The translations under genes and the position numbers were made by a program. From Spongospora subterranea f. sp. subterranea (lineage: Eukaryota > Endomyxa: Phytomyxea > Phytomyxea > Plasmodiophorida), in contig JAUGWO010000044.1 in the NCBI GenBank assembly GCA_049724395.1, positions 1 to 50,978 of the forward strand: 50,978 bases of DNA, written 5' to 3'. Positions 13,687 to 26,800 of this stretch are shown one piece after another. The notes beneath the pieces were generated by a model. The model saw only the letters and a program-made list of their open reading frames with translations. It was not told the DNA's origin and searched no databases. Position 1 is the first letter of the stretch. The number at the start of each line of letters is the position of its first letter.

Positions 13687-14147
13687 TCAGAAACAGCTCT
13701 GGATCTTTTGAAGCGAATCCGTTGGACTCAACACTGAAGATGTGTTGTGATTGGCGGACGATGCCGCTAAATTACATCTTCACCTGTACGCCATAGCTGA
13801 AAACCAACAAGATTATCAATAAATATAAATTGCGATTTAGCACCACATTCCCGGTCCAATGCTGGTCTTCATTTTCCCAGATAGAACCTAGGACGTGTCG
13901 CCACAGCAAGGTGGTCGATCACGTCAAAAAAAAATATTACGAGCTTTGATCTCCAATCATCGTGGTTCCGACCGCAAAATCCAACGTAGAGCATGAACTT
14001 GAAGCCGATTTGGCCAATTCACGCAATGGAATCCACTTAAGTCCAAAAATCGAATGCAGCAGTGGGATACAATTTGTTGTCTACGCTGATTGGGAAGTTC
14101 AGGAACCAAAGGTCGGCGAAATGAGAGTTATTTGTTCATGTAATCGA
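13687..14147. other. Convergent intergenic region
   Basis: The stretch separates two converging genes. It holds AATAAATATAAA at about 13818 for the chitinase-like gene. An open plus frame (13962-14219) overlaps the end of the ATP synthase gene in antisense and is not recognised. Confidence 0.4.
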
Positions 14148-14901
14148 TTAGAACCATTTATCGTTCTTGATTTCTTCGTTATACTTGGCGTCCAAGTCAG
14201 GGTTCTTCTTCAAAACTGAATCCACTGTCGCCGATCGAAGGTCTTGCTTGGCCTAAGAACCTTAGCTCAGAGACCACATCAAACACAGCTAGTCAATCCA
14301 ATACGTTTTCAAACGAAGCTTGATCTTTCTCCAAATTCTTGATGACGCCATTGACTTCATCAACCAACTTCTTAACTTGCACAATCTGTACAGGAGCATG
14401 ATGGATGAGGTTCTCGTGGGCAAAACAGTGAACAAACCGCATTCGCATGCTCTTTCTTGATCTGGGCGCCAACGTCAGACTCTGGATCCGATTCGAACTT
14501 CACCTTATTGTAGGCAGTCTTGAATTCTTGAACCAAAGCAGTGTCCGATAAGGTCTGTAAATCATTGAAATTAGGCGGTTAATGGGATCTGACAAGATGA
14601 TGCCCGACCTGCTCCCATTTTGCCCAGTCGATAGGGACCGCAGGCTTCTCAGATTCGAACACCTTCAGCTGCAATTCCAGCAACGACGCACGAGCAGCTG
14701 ATATGGCGCTTTTTTCTTCATCGGACGACGCGCGCTCCATCATTCTGTTCCTAACACATCGCAAGTCATCCACACACGTTCCAGGAAAGGACCACCCAAG
14801 AGCAACTCGAACCAATTCGGTTCAGCAGATTTAGCGGCCGTAGATTTGCTCGATAGACGGGCCACATTCTTCTCGATGCGCCTCCACGCTCGAACCAGCA
14901 T
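14148..14901 (-). CDS. Mitochondrial ATP synthase subunit d
   Basis: This would be the peripheral-stalk subunit d of F1Fo ATP synthase. Pieces on the minus strand read in order: MLVRAWRRIEKNVARLSSKS (basic, Arg-rich, likely mitochondrial targeting) from 14901; MMERASSDEEKSAISAARAS and PAVPIDWAKWEQ near 14700-14600, where the PIDWxxW motif is the family hallmark; TALVQEFKTAYNKVKFES near 14530; KKLVDEVNGVIKNLEKDQ near 14370; and the end KYNEEIKNDKWF, close to the plant form ending EEIRNDNWGY. The last intron is GTATTG..TTAG. A TTTT run near 14430 appears to hold one extra T, and removing it restores a continuous frame. The first intron boundary is unresolved. The gene is short, about 200 residues, as expected. 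Confidence 0.8.
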
Positions 14902-16706
14902 GTTAATTAGAACTCGTCACCGAACAAAATGACGACGAAGGGCACCTCACTGAGATCATAATCAACATACGGAAAACTGCGCGACGCTGCCGACTAACGC
15001 AAAATTTGAATGTGTAAGAAACTGCGAAGGTGTGTTCATTGTTCAGGAACACAATGGCGCAACAACTGCGAATGTGTAAGAAATTGCGAAGGAACACGAT
15101 GGCGCAACACGCGCAGTACATGCGAAGGTGTGTCATGTTCAGGAACACCATGGCCCAACACGACAATATTGGTTTTGGGTTTTTATCGAATATAAAGAAG
15201 TTACTTTGACGAATCGTGATTAAGGAAAACTCGCCATTAATTTTTTTGGACCATATTACTACTGGCGGAGGAGTGTAGATGAACAGTGGCTGATTTGTTG
15301 CTGGGGATATTCTGTCGAATCATGTGCGACTGATCCAACCGACGAGGAGAGAATAACTGCTGGTACTCAATGCCAATCCAGCACCAGTCAAGATGGCCGT
15401 CGTTCAAGGGCGAGAGCGTCTACTTGGCAGTGAAATTGACGCAATGTGGGGCATTTGTTAGAGTATACCCGGGGTGGGAACCAAACCATGAAACTCATTG
15501 AACACACAGCTGCAGAATATTCGTTAACCAAACAAAACCTTAGCGGAATTGATCGATTCAATGAAGCCGAGGAGGTGTTGAGCGTGAAGACAGGTGACCT
15601 TTGTAGTCGCTTGTTGCTGGAGACAAGCGCGTCTGGGGAGAACCTACCGGTAAGGCAGAAGCCGCCCGCGGACGAAGATCTTCTGTATTTTGACGACAAA
15701 TCAACTCCACGATGACGCTTGGCTCCACAGAGTCGATGGGTTTCGCGGCTCTCGTCCACCTAATGTATGCACTAAACGCAAACGCCACCGCTGCGTCAAT
15801 TTCACTGAAAGACGACCATCTGGGGCGATCTGAACCCCATAACCTGTTGGGTTGGCAATAGCGACAATATCAAAATGGGCTGTACATTGATTGAATCGCC
15901 ATTGTCCAACTGAGAACCCCCATCAATGAATCTGCACTGTTCATCTCCAACGTGGAGTTCAAATTTCGGAACAATATACTCCTTCCGTTCCAAAATAACC
16001 GTCTCATAGCGAAGGTTAACAGCTGTATGATATATGTGGTCGATATCCCTGTATGAGGATAAGCACTAGACCGCAGATAGACCGCTTTACTGTGGAAGGA
16101 GGATCAACTTCAATTGATGTTTACTGTAGCTGTTTGAATTTTTATGCCAAACCGCTGTCTTTTCTTTCGAGAACAATGGTCTGAGCCTCATTCAACAAAT
16201 TCGAACCACACAACAGCGATACGGGTTTCTGGTCCGAATTTTTCACTTTCCCTCTGCATATAAGGATTGTGCATCCATCTGCAGTGCACGAGCTCTGTAA
16301 TGTGATGAAAATGAGGTTTAGGCTGTGCGCTTCGTGTTCTTCAAACGACGCTTAGACCGCCGACACCTCTTAGATTTCGGACTGCTTCATGCCCATGCAA
16401 TCACTGCGGTACAGTAAAACACCAGACAGATTGGTGTAGGCGATCGGTGGTATCATCTGAACCACTCGACCTCGCAATCTCAATATTTCCACATCTCACA
16501 GAGCGTTTCACGCTGGGGCACGAGAAGAATGCTTCCCCGTGCCAATCCTCGCCTTCCGCAGCCATGTTGTTTTGCCCAATATATATATGTGGTGTATTGT
16601 CTATTTCGGCGGTTTATCCTGTGGCCGTCACGATATACCTTGGAATACACCCCTCGCTGATAATCATCATTCATGGTTTGTTCCGGCACTTCACCAACAT
16701 GAACGG
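14902..16706. other. Intergenic, 1.8 kb, with unassigned reading frames
   Basis: Between the ATP synthase gene and the kinesin end there is a small minisatellite (15005-15165) and two frames of moderate promise. One is 15446-15715 on the plus strand, the other 15802-15993 on the minus strand (starting MERKEYIVPKFELHVG, possibly extended upstream). Neither matches a family I know. Confidence 0.35.
15005..15165 (+). repeat. Imperfect minisatellite, about 3 units
   Basis: A unit of roughly 45-55 bp containing AACTGCGAAGGTGTGT and CAGGAACACAATGGCGCAAC recurs about three times with length differences. It is noncoding as far as can be told and lies just upstream of the ATP synthase subunit d start (minus strand). 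Confidence 0.65.
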
Positions 16707-18914
16707 CTACATTAGAGCACAGCAATGCGCGCTCCTTGCAGAATGCTCTTCCGGGCCAGTATGGCGACAAGTGCATCGCGCCAAACGCGCCTCCAACGAT
16801 GCAACCTCTGCCTCCAACTGAGAACAGTGAAATATTTCAGCGCCATATTGCGTTTGCGGTAAATTGTGCGAATCTGAAGAAAAAACACAAACGTGTGTTT
16901 TGTGTCTGGACCAACTTGAGCGATGCGCAACATCTTTGGGTCTGAGAATATCTTGGGCTTGTTCTGAATGAGCTTGGCACGTGAGGCGAACTTCAGTGTT
17001 GACAGGGACTCTGCTGCGCAAGATCTGGCGAATGACAACCACAAGCGCGAATTGGATTCAGAAACAGACGTGTTTTCCTGTTTTCAGAAAGCACTTACGC
17101 CGTGGGGCTGATGCAGGCAATCAGCAACGTTCTCGCGTTCCCGCCTAAACTACGGAGGGAAAACCTGGGTTAGGTCCAGTTTCACCCCGAACTTCCAGGA
17201 ATACGGTACCTGCTTTGTAATAGGCGAGTTAGCGACGAGTTTCGAAATGGGACGTGAGCATTGCCCTCCACTAGACTCTGGCGAAACCGCGACGTTAAAC
17301 CTGAGTTCCAAGGAAGCGATTGAGTTGATTCTGACCTTTATCACCAGTCCTAACGCGCTCAACGATGCGTTGATTTTTGCACCCTCCTTCAATCGATCGC
17401 CAACCGCCAACGTTGCTGAACGGATCAGAACGACCATGGGACACGACAAGAACAAGCAGAGCGGAGCAGACCAACCTGTCTGTCTCTCTGATCCAGCCAA
17501 GTCGACGATATTCAATTCTGATCGCCTGGCTCCTAACCCATTTACATCGGAACTGAATAAACACGAAAAAATGCAGTAAGAACGAGGCATTTTGACTGAA
17601 AACTCGTTTCGCGAAAGTTTGCGAAACTTGAACGAAAGAACGGTACAGAGGGAACAATCCAATATTATCGTCATGGCAGAAACCAATACATCATTTACTT
17701 TAAGCGTTGATAGACGGTGATCGTGAAAACAGAATGCGATCGCGAACTTTGGTCGTTCATTTGCGTGGAACCGACATGGCGACGCTCGTTTCCTTCCTCA
17801 AGGACAGCGATAATGTCATCAGCACCTTCCACCTCTCGGCGCATCAGGCCGCTGACGAACACTCCTTTGACTGGGTCTTCACGAATTTTCAGTTTCGCCT
17901 GAAAAACAGATTACTACAGAATACCAGCTGGCACTACAGGCACGCCGGCAAACGTCGACCAACGAACATCAGGCGAAATTGAACAAACACATCAACGTTG
18001 CAATACCTGTTTGGTTTTTTTAGCGTTGGATGCGTCCAGCAAGTCAATTAGCTGCTCCTGGTAGATTTCCAGGTAACTCGCGACTATATCGATGTCATGG
18101 TCGGCCATGGCCTTCGATTTCAGCCATGAATCAACGTGGGCCGCCACGCGATAAGCAATGCCTGCATCCGTATTCCGATCGGTTCCCATCACCGTGTAAG
18201 TTTTCCCTGAACTGCCGGTCAGGCGTCGCACGGTAGGGACAAAACCCCTGATCAGTACCAGAACCAGTCTGTCCATACACCAAAATGCTAGTGTTGTAGC
18301 CGGCGAAGAATTGGTCAACAATAGATCTACACGTCCCCTCGTACAATTGTTCCTACCACGTCGATACGGTGAATATCAACAGGAGTGGGCGAGTTCAACA
18401 CAAAATCATGCACATTGGTATTCTCCATTCACGCTGCGGCTTGAGATCAATACCTGTTTGGTTGTGACATCCAGAACGGAATCGAACGTGAAAGTTGACG
18501 ATTTCCCATTCCCGGAGGTTGAGTCCGATGGTTCACCGGAAATGGGCGATGCTGGCGCCGACCCAGACAAGATGACTTCATTGCCGCCTTTGACGATAAC
18601 ACACTGAGAGGAGCCCTATCGATCGTGCCAGTTTCACAGTTAGGGCATCACCAATAGAATTGACAGTTTTCAGAACCGATGACGCGTGTCATGAGAAATG
18701 GCTCCAAAACGTCTTCACCATGAGAAGTCGGTGGATTTGTATAACTTACTTTGTCATTAGGCCTAGACGAGATCGGCCTAACGCGAACACAGACGTGAAT
18801 GCATTCTCCCCGTGATCCTGGCGATAATTGACCGGGGGATGTTGCAAGGGCGTCTCCAGAGCTGGTCACTTCCGCCTCATCGGCAGTGACGTGTATTCTC
18901 GCTGAAGATTGCAT
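16707..18914 (-). CDS. Kinesin motor protein, kinesin-12-like
   Basis: This is a microtubule motor with the domain at the N-terminus. Read on the minus strand: a Ser-rich leader, IHVCVRVRP (residue about 40), FTFDSVLDVTTKQ, YNTSILVYGQTGSGKTYTVMG (P-loop split by an intron of about 50 bp near 18200-18250), YLEIYQEQLIDLLD, NDQSSRSHSVF (switch I, near 17740), LNIVDLAGSE (switch II, near 17530), GAKINASLSALG, SKLVANSPITKQ, SLGGNARTLLIACISPT, then ESLSTLKFASRAKLIQNKP and a coiled coil QLEAEVASLEARLA. The SRAKLIQNKP neck and the following QLEAEV helix resemble KIF15/kinesin-12. The universal VPYRNSKLT block is not intact near 17190: VPYS is visible but the rest is missing or altered. The tail is short or lies in exons I could not find. 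Confidence 0.82.
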
Positions 18915-19806
18915 GAGCCAAAGCGGCGAGTAGTTCGGTTAACGATATCGCCTGTGTTGTTGATGTTGGCGAATGGACCGTACCGCGATCAGGTACCGCC
19001 CATTCTTCGACACAGAAGAACGACCCAGGTGTTTCGTCGGTGTTCAACACCAATACAACCCGCGGTTTTCACATCATGACGAGGACTGAACCCAACACAA
19101 TGCCACGCTTGTTGATCTCGTTCCCTCCACAGTCTATCGGTGGCAGTCGACGGCAGTTCAATAAACCGACCAGCGAACTCTGCAGGGACCACACCTTCGG
19201 TGAACATGTGGGAACCGCAATCACATGATATTGCGTCATAGCTGAAAATGAAACCTCTCGTTCGAATATTTTGCGACGTTTCACACGTATGATCGCATGC
19301 CGTTGAATGATGTTGCGTGCTGATGAACATAGTGTGTCATCAGTTATCTGACCAAAGGCGGTTCAACGCTCAACTCAATTGAGGGTGACTGGGAACTCCC
19401 CGACGTTTGTCAAGGTGATCTTTTGTGATGACGATATTACTTTAGCATGATGTCATGGTCTTCAGGCAAACAGTTGAAAAAAGCGATCAATCCTCCTGCA
19501 GAATGAAAATCTCAATATAAACACTAAAAAAGGGCGGAAATCATTATCGAAACTCTCCAAAATTCCCAAAATCCGGTCTTACGTTTCCGTACACAGTGGG
19601 AGTAATCGTAACGTTGCATGAGTTGTTCAGTGGCCAAGTTACCACTGGGGCCAGGCCCAAGACTCACTCACCACAGTCACAGCTCCATCTACCGAAGGGT
19701 GTAGCGCAGTTCGCACCCAAGTGACTGGTACGGTCGGCAGAAATAACCGCCTTCACCTTCGCTCGCTTGATTCATCCCATTTCATTATTGTCTTCCATTC
19801 GCATAG
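18915..19806. other. Intergenic, 0.9 kb
   Basis: The stretch lies between the divergent kinesin (-) and copper transporter (+) genes and should contain both promoters. A minus-strand frame at 18989-19330 is open for 113 residues and Cys-containing, but shows no known motif. Confidence 0.35.
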
Positions 19807-20536
19807 CTGTCCAGCGCTGGTGACATTGCAATCTGCGCGTTCTTCTGCATAGTAGGTTCTGTCCAGGCAATGTCCATGACAATGTTTTTTACGACAGAGT
19901 GGCGTGGGATACATGTGCTGTTCAGTTTTTGGAAGATTACAAGTCTTCCAGGTGTTTAATCTGGCCCATCGGTCCGTTACTATGGTTAAAGCTTATTTCC
20001 ATAGGCTACATCATATCCTTACTTTTGATCACAACTGCCGCTTTTGTTTTCTCCAGTTTCAATCACTTCTCAGATCGTTTTGATAAATATATAATATCCG
20101 AGTTGATGTATGATAGCACGTCGTCTGTAAGGTCAGTACTTTGAGATGACAATTCAGTGAGTCAATTAAGCGGATGTGAAGCAATCCATTGACGAGCTCC
20201 AAAAGACACCGATTTTCCCACAAACAGCAAGCATGTCGTTCCGCGCTAGAACTGGTTCGCCAGTGTTTGGGGTTCACAATCATGTTGGCGATCATGACAT
20301 GTTCGTTGGACACCCTATATCGTCGACTTGTATTTCATGTTGTTTACGTAGACGATGTCGGGATTTTCTGTGCTGTTGTATCAGGCTCCGTGATTGGTCA
20401 TTTCAGTTTTGAACGGTCAGCCACTCGGCTACGTACCAAGGAATCCTGGTTGTATGTGTGCATAAAGGTCAAGAAATGCCAATTTTGTTGGGGAATATAT
20501 ACTATTATATTCCTTGAAAACTACTGTTTACAATAA
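19807..20536 (+). CDS. CTR-family copper transporter
   Basis: This is a homotrimer-forming Cu(I) importer with three membrane helices. Exons 19807(or 19870)-19951, 20005-20126, 20228-20300 and 20352-20536 join in frame. The first holds a hydrophobic segment then MSMTMFF, the Met-rich copper entry motif, and IHVLFSFWKI. The second is a long TM1 (GYIISLLLITTAAFVFSSF) and cytosolic loop. The third holds CLGFTIMLAIM, with the MxxxM copper-selectivity motif of TM2. Splicing at 20300/20352 creates MTYDVGIF and leads into TM3 with the GxxxG helix-packing motif GSVIGHFSF. The reading after GHFSFERS to the stop is less conserved and may hide another intron. The open frame runs upstream to 19807 behind a possible splice acceptor, so a 5' exon is likely. 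CAATAAAG lies at the stop. Confidence 0.85.
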
Positions 20537-21689
20537 AGAAGAGATTCGACATAAAAGGCCCTACGCAGAGTACCGTACACGTTCAGGAAACTGAGAGACC
20601 AAACTAGGAGGCGCTCTACCAGGTATGTCTCTGTAGAAATCTCAAAAATATAAGCTGTAAGAGCGCGTGTTCTGTACGAACCTGAAAGCCAACTGGTGCA
20701 ACCTAGAGATACACAATGCATGATACAGCCACTTCACTAGAAAAAGACATCTGATCATCATCCTTAGAAACATGAAGTGCTCGATATTAATACTGTACCT
20801 TCATTGACTATATCAGCGTCTGCGACTCATGAACGGACGTTTAAAAACTTTCTTGCTGTGGTGAAATAACGTAGAGAATGACCAACAACACATTTTGATT
20901 ATGATCAATACAGAGATAGGTTTAACTGTGCGAGGGGAATTCGAGTCATCAATGCTCCAAGGAAGTTGATGTCACGCGGCCATTTAAGAATTGTTATGTA
21001 TAGCCATTGCAACGATTGCCGTTGTCAACAATGTCTCCACTAAACCTTCGCCCTGTAATTACTTGGCAACACCGTTTACGTTGAAATGACAGCGTGAATG
21101 GAAGGAAAATTAGGGTCAATAATGGAAACTGTAGGACGACAGTCACTGATTGATGATCTATTCCCATCATTGCCACAAATTGGAACGTTACTGGCCAAAA
21201 AACTCATCGCCCATAACCAAGCCAAGCGGGGCACAAGTATGCTGCGAGAATGAACTCATGACCATCGGCTTCGACACGCCTCGATCGCCCCGCAAACGGG
21301 CCCCTTCAAGACCTCGCTGAACAACACAAAAGCGACCACGCTGAACTACGGCCGAAGTCGGCGCCGGACGGTGGCGACAGCTGCGACATTTTCCGCTGAT
21401 GGAAATGACTGTCTCGCGGGCGAGAGCGCGTGTTTCCGAGGACCGGGCCGGGTTAAGATGGCCTTGGTCGGGGGGGGGAAGAGCTTTTATATAAGCGTCA
21501 GAGATATTCGAATTTGAAGACAAAGCTAATATGTTCTTAATTTTACGAAAGTAGTTGTGATTCGAAATTGAACATGCGTTGTCCATGGGTGTGCGTTCAA
21601 ACGTCGGACAGTTTCTTGTATGTTTGTGAGCATGGGCGCATTGGATTGCAGCGTTCGTGCCCATTGCGTTGCGGTTAGCTTTACGAAAG
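20537..21689. other. Intergenic, 1.15 kb
   Basis: No gene is supported. The 219-residue minus frame (21188-21847) overlaps the first exon of the GYF gene in antisense and has no known domain. A run of nine G lies near 21470. Confidence 0.4.
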
Positions 21690-23708
21690 ATGTCGTCGCC
21701 ATTTCGCAACGGTGAGTTGCACAGCCCGCCAAAGAGACGCAAGGTCCCATAGAACCCACCTTGGAACGAGGCAGAGTGCCTTCCGGTTGGGCAATGGGCA
21801 ATAAAAGTCACTGCCGGGACAGGTTTGACCCGGGTGGCGGTCAACAAGATTGATGTTTACAATTTATACAGTCGGAAGTGCACTGTAGATCTGAAGGGTT
21901 CAGCTGCGCAATGGCGCAATTTTGCCGTCTGAGACTGGAAAGTGTGACAAAGGTGCGGGTTACAACATTGATTGATTAATATTGGGACTCTGAAATGCGC
22001 GGTATTAACGGCAAACGAGAGGCGAAGGTTCAGTTTGATAATGACGCCGGTTTACAAAGCGATGACGATGATGGCGAGAACGAGGATATCGGGCGAAACG
22101 GCCGGTTTAGGGCGATTGAGCAAGATGACAGCGGGTCGGAAGACGAGATTGAGGAGACTGCCAAGGCTAAGAAACGAGCGCAATTCGAAAGGTGCGCGTT
22201 TCAACACGATTTATGTTTTGAGGATGGGCGTCGTTCCTGACAGCGATTCTTAGGGGTGTTGGTAATGTTCCTGTCGAAGGAGAGGAGGATTCCACGCCAG
22301 CTCCTGATGGATTTGAGCCATTCAACATGAAAGAGTAGAGTTTGCTTATATGTGTTTTTTGCGTTTGTTGAAACCACAGGATAAATTCCCTCGTTGATGA
22401 GCAATTTGTCGGCACTGTTTAAGTCTTTGTTGGGTTCATTTTATCGAACAATCGTTGCCCGGTGATTATAATCCGTCGTCGTGTTTGGGTCTTTTATTTC
22501 AGAGGTTGTTAGTTGATTTTGTGGATTTTGACGTGTTACTGTCTACGTTATATATATTGCATTTTAAAAGAGCATGTTTGTATAGTGAGCGAGCCCGTGG
22601 CTGGTTTGATGGTGCTGGTAATTTCAATGTTGAATCAGAAGATGTACGTGAAGCTTGGCTGAAAGACTTTGAAGAAAAGCAAACTGAGGATACTGATTCT
22701 TGTGTACCGGACTCAACGGTCGGTCCTGTTTTTAGTTGATTGTCTCTCATCGTACATTAAGATCTTTAAGGCTGTCTTGTAGGTGGACCTGACGAGGAAA
22801 GGTGTAAAGCGCTATCGCCAAAATGTACGCATTCAGATTTTTTCCTTTTTTATATTTGTTCTCTCAAACTGTTGATTTATTGGGTGATATCAACAGTTTT
22901 ACGAACCATGTTTCGATTGTGCTCTTCTGCAATCTGCTCGCTTATGGAATTTCTGTACTTCCTCTCTTTTTTTGAGTTTTCAGTTTTCTGACGGGAGTGA
23001 TGCAGGTTGTGGCAGCCGATGAAGAAAATGATGATGTCATCGATCCTGTTCATGAACGACAAGTTCTTTTGCGGCATATGATTCAAAATGAAAATGTTCT
23101 TGGTGCCCTGAAACGGCTTGGAAAGGTTTGTTCCTCAAAATTTTCAATTGTTAAACTTTACTACTTCATTTTTCAGCAAAATCCCTGGGTCGGAATGATT
23201 TTCCTGCCTTTTTTTTAAATCCATCAATTATGTTCTCATTATTATCAGAGCGACGATCCTTGTGTGAAGAGTACATTTGAAGCGGTTACAGATGCTGCAG
23301 ACCGTCTATTGCAATATGGCCATTTCGACGTTTATCACGACACGATCGTGTCGATTGAACGGGATCTGCGCGGTCAAGCGGTGTCCTCAAATGCTGTGAG
23401 TAAACTCCTTTCACCTTCTGTGCGAAAAACGGCAATTCCCTGTACTGTTTTTTTTTAATTTTCCTGTCGTCTAGGGTGCAATCCAATCCAACGTGCCGCC
23501 AGATAACCTATGGGAACTTTGCTGGTCCAATACTCCATCATCTAGCGAGCCGATTCATGGTCCGTATTCTAGTGCCGAAATGGATGCTTGGCTACTGGAG
23601 GGCTACTTCAATGTTCCGTCATCTCCAACGTGCTTTGTACGAGTCAAAGGAGCTTCAGATCCAGAGTGGATAAATGCAGCGGAGATCAGGTCGTTTTCCA
23701 ATTTTTAA
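21690..23708 (+). CDS. CD2BP2 / U5-52K / Lin1 homologue with GYF domain
   Basis: This is a U5 snRNP assembly factor of the nucleus. Exons read in order: MSSPFRN then basic PPKRRK (nuclear signal) at 21690; an acidic segment VQFDNDAGLQSDDDDGENED and DDSGSEDEIEE near 22025-22190; FEPFNMK near 22310, matching the TPFNL block of CD2BP2; GWFDGAGNFN..SEDVREAWLKDFEE near 22600-22675, matching HFDADGNYF..AQIRDSWLD; VLGALKRLGK near 23095; YHDTIVSIERDLRG near 23335; and the GYF domain with HGPYSSAEMDAWLLEGYF near 23550-23615 (GP-Y-x4-M-x2-W-x3-GYF). At least seven exons. The first splice junctions are approximate. The stop at 23706 follows the conserved region closely. It is the neighbour, tail-to-tail, of the DDX60-type helicase. 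Confidence 0.9.
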
Positions 23709-23874
23709 TATAATCATTATCGTGCGAAAGCTATATTATTTTATCGCTGTGGCCAACAATCAGAGAGAGATTAGAACTTCACCATGTCAAACTATTTTTT
23801 AACATCTGATGGAATTTCTCAAAAATATATGTCTGTTTATTGCATTGCTGATATTTTTTTGAAAATTAATGTCT

Positions 23875-26800
23875 TTAAACATGCCCAATGTTGTCAAACT
23901 GTTCTTTGAACTGTGTGGCCAACAGCGAGAGACCTCGAGCCAAAAGCGACTTATCGAGCGAGGAGCACACCACACTGGCAATTCTCTCCAACGTGAGACT
24001 CCATTGTAACAACAGAGACCAGAGAGCAAAATCAGAAATCCCTTTAAAAAAAACACCGTTAATAATTTCATGGAGATTTACATATAGTACAAAAAAAATC
24101 GGGAATCCGAACTGTAGCACAAAGAGGCCACTGACCAAAATCTGGCAACTGATGAAGCAACTAAAGACGAAAATAAAGAACTAAAAAGCTAGAGCGGTAA
24201 GGTTGACTGTATGCACGCTAAGCTGGCTAACCAGTGAGCCGTTTGATATTCTCATAAGAGTAATCATTGCCGAAGAACATGGATGCGTAGTTATACGATG
24301 GCCGGTCCAGGTACTTCATTTCCGCAATGGCTATTCCAACGAAGCACAAAATTAGTACACTAACATGAAGGAAGGAAAGAGAGTGGTCACTGAAGCACCT
24401 TGCAAATAGATCTGAAGATCCGGGCGTAAGTTGGCGCGAAGGTCGGAGACGGTATTAAGTGATCCGTCACCATGGCCATACAATGTGGTGAATGAGTTGC
24501 GAAGCGACGAGGCAGTTACAGGCAAGGAATCAATCTAAACATAACGTCACCAAGGAAAACCTTTTATATAACAAGGAAAATTTGTTTGATATAACATTTG
24601 AACTCTAATTAAAAAACAACCAATTTGGCAGAAAACCTGGAGTTGAATGTAAAAAACACATAATGGTGAATGACAACAAAACATAACACAGAAATGCGTT
24701 ATAAGTACCGAAACAGACGATGACCAGTGTGGACGGGAAAACCGTGAAAAGCTCAGTTGAGCTGAGGGTTTTGAATCGCCCACGAAATGTTTCAGATAGC
24801 GCAATGACAGCTGGCGGCTTTGCTGATTGAACCGCTTTACGCAATCTGCAAACTTGACAGGAGGCTCTGGAATGAGCAAGGCCTTGTCAACTGCGCGGAA
24901 CCGTGGAGCTTCCTGAGAAGGAGGAGGTCATGAGACCAGAGGATGGACGAGGCAAAGTACATTACACAAAAAAAACAGAATTCAACCAAAACCTCACCGA
25001 AAGCTATGAAACTGAAACCATAGGTATATAAATCGCATTACCCATTTAAGAAACACGTGAGACAAGGCCGCCAGAAGCGCGTGCGCTGCACCTGTTGCGC
25101 TGCCGGCTGCAGTGGCAATATCCGAGAGAACACCACTATAAAACAGGGTAAGCCAATATATCAATCACTGAATCTGAACTTGAACCTGTTAATGAGGTCA
25201 GCCAAGAGTAGGTCAGCAGGGTTCATAGACTGAAAATATTGAAGATCAGAAATGAACGAATGAAAAGGCGAGCATAATACAGAGAGAAGAGGCAGTAAAG
25301 GCGTGAGTCGCGACGCCACCAAAGACGAATTCTGGGGGGTTAGAAGCAAGTGTTCGGTTAGGAACTGCAGCGACATGAGGAACATATGCGAAATGCCTTC
25401 GCGAAGGTGGTTACCTGAGGAATCAAGAGTATAAGAGATGGATGAATAAAAAGCGGTTCTCTTCCCAGCGAAAAGAAAAAAGAAAAAATCATAAAGAACA
25501 ATGAATCGAAAGAACCGAATCCGATTAATCCAAGCAATATCAACAACAAAAAAAAGGGGAATAATAAAAATATGTAATTGGACCCACCAGATAAAGAACA
25601 CGAGAGCAATGTAGAGACACGGCGAGCACTAAGCCTGAGATCCTTCTCATATTGACAATTGGAAATAAGACATGCCAAACTGCCGGCAACACCCTAACAT
25701 CTGAAGTGAGAAACAGCAAAACAGTGCATGGACCAAATTACCGGATTGAGAACAACGTTCTGATGTTTGGCTGTTAACCCACAGCAAGATAGGTATGCAA
25801 TTCTATTTACAGACATGCCCAGGAAAACAATATCACCGACCTGATACCAATCGTTGAAAAACCATTAGATGTAATCTGATACTGAAAAATGCGGGAGAAA
25901 AGAGTAAAACGACAAAAAAAACACCAATATTTGATATGTGTCTAATTTGCACTTGTCACAACCAAGCAAAATAGACATACAACAATCAAACTCGAAGTGT
26001 CAAAGCAAAAAACGTTACATAATCGTATCCACGACGACCAGCACGACCGATCATTTGGCGAAACATTAGCGGATTGATGTGGTCACCGCTGTCGATAAAC
26101 CTGAGCGATTGGGTTCAGCGTGTATGCAGTGTTTGAGTCACGATCGGTACATGACAGTGCGGCAAGGCATGTTGATACCGACAGCTAACGTGGTGGTGGC
26201 CAAACACACGCGAAGCAAGCCCATTCGGAATAAGGCTTCCACAGCGTCACGGTAGTGCTTGTGGACCCCTGTATGATGCATACCGATGCCCAATTCTAAG
26301 CCACGAATTAAAATCTGTTTGTCGGGATCGCTGCGCCATTCTGCTCGACGTTGCAAACGAGCAATCTAATTTACACAACTGTTATCAACGAAGAAAGACC
26401 TGCACTACCAAGAAGCGATAACATCACAAGGATCAAATATAGCAAAGAGGCAGCACATTTCCGAAATATCAAAGATTGAAACTGACCCAAAAATCGGAGT
26501 CCTGATTGGATCGCTTCACTCCAGCAAAAGAGAAACGTCGATCGACAGGGGGCTTGGCAAAGAGGTTGGCTTCAAGAGCGTCAATTTGCTCCTACAGCCA
26601 TAACATAGAAATGGGCAAATTAACGGATGGATGGCACAATGACGAAATTCGAGGCGTTACCTGAAGTAATTCATCACCTTCTTTGCTTTTCTTCTTTTCC
26701 AGTTTCTCTTTCAACTTGATCAACTCTTTTCGCATTTTGTTTTGCTCAGAGTCGCTGAATTTTGGAGGAAGGGGCGGGGCTGGAAGGACGTCAGAAAAAT

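Noticed and set aside
15005-15165. CRISPR-like array
   Set aside because: The units vary in length and sequence with no distinct spacers, and the genome is eukaryotic.
21188-21847. Minus-strand 219-residue frame
   Set aside because: It overlaps the first exon of the GYF gene in antisense, has no known motif and shows low-complexity basic composition.
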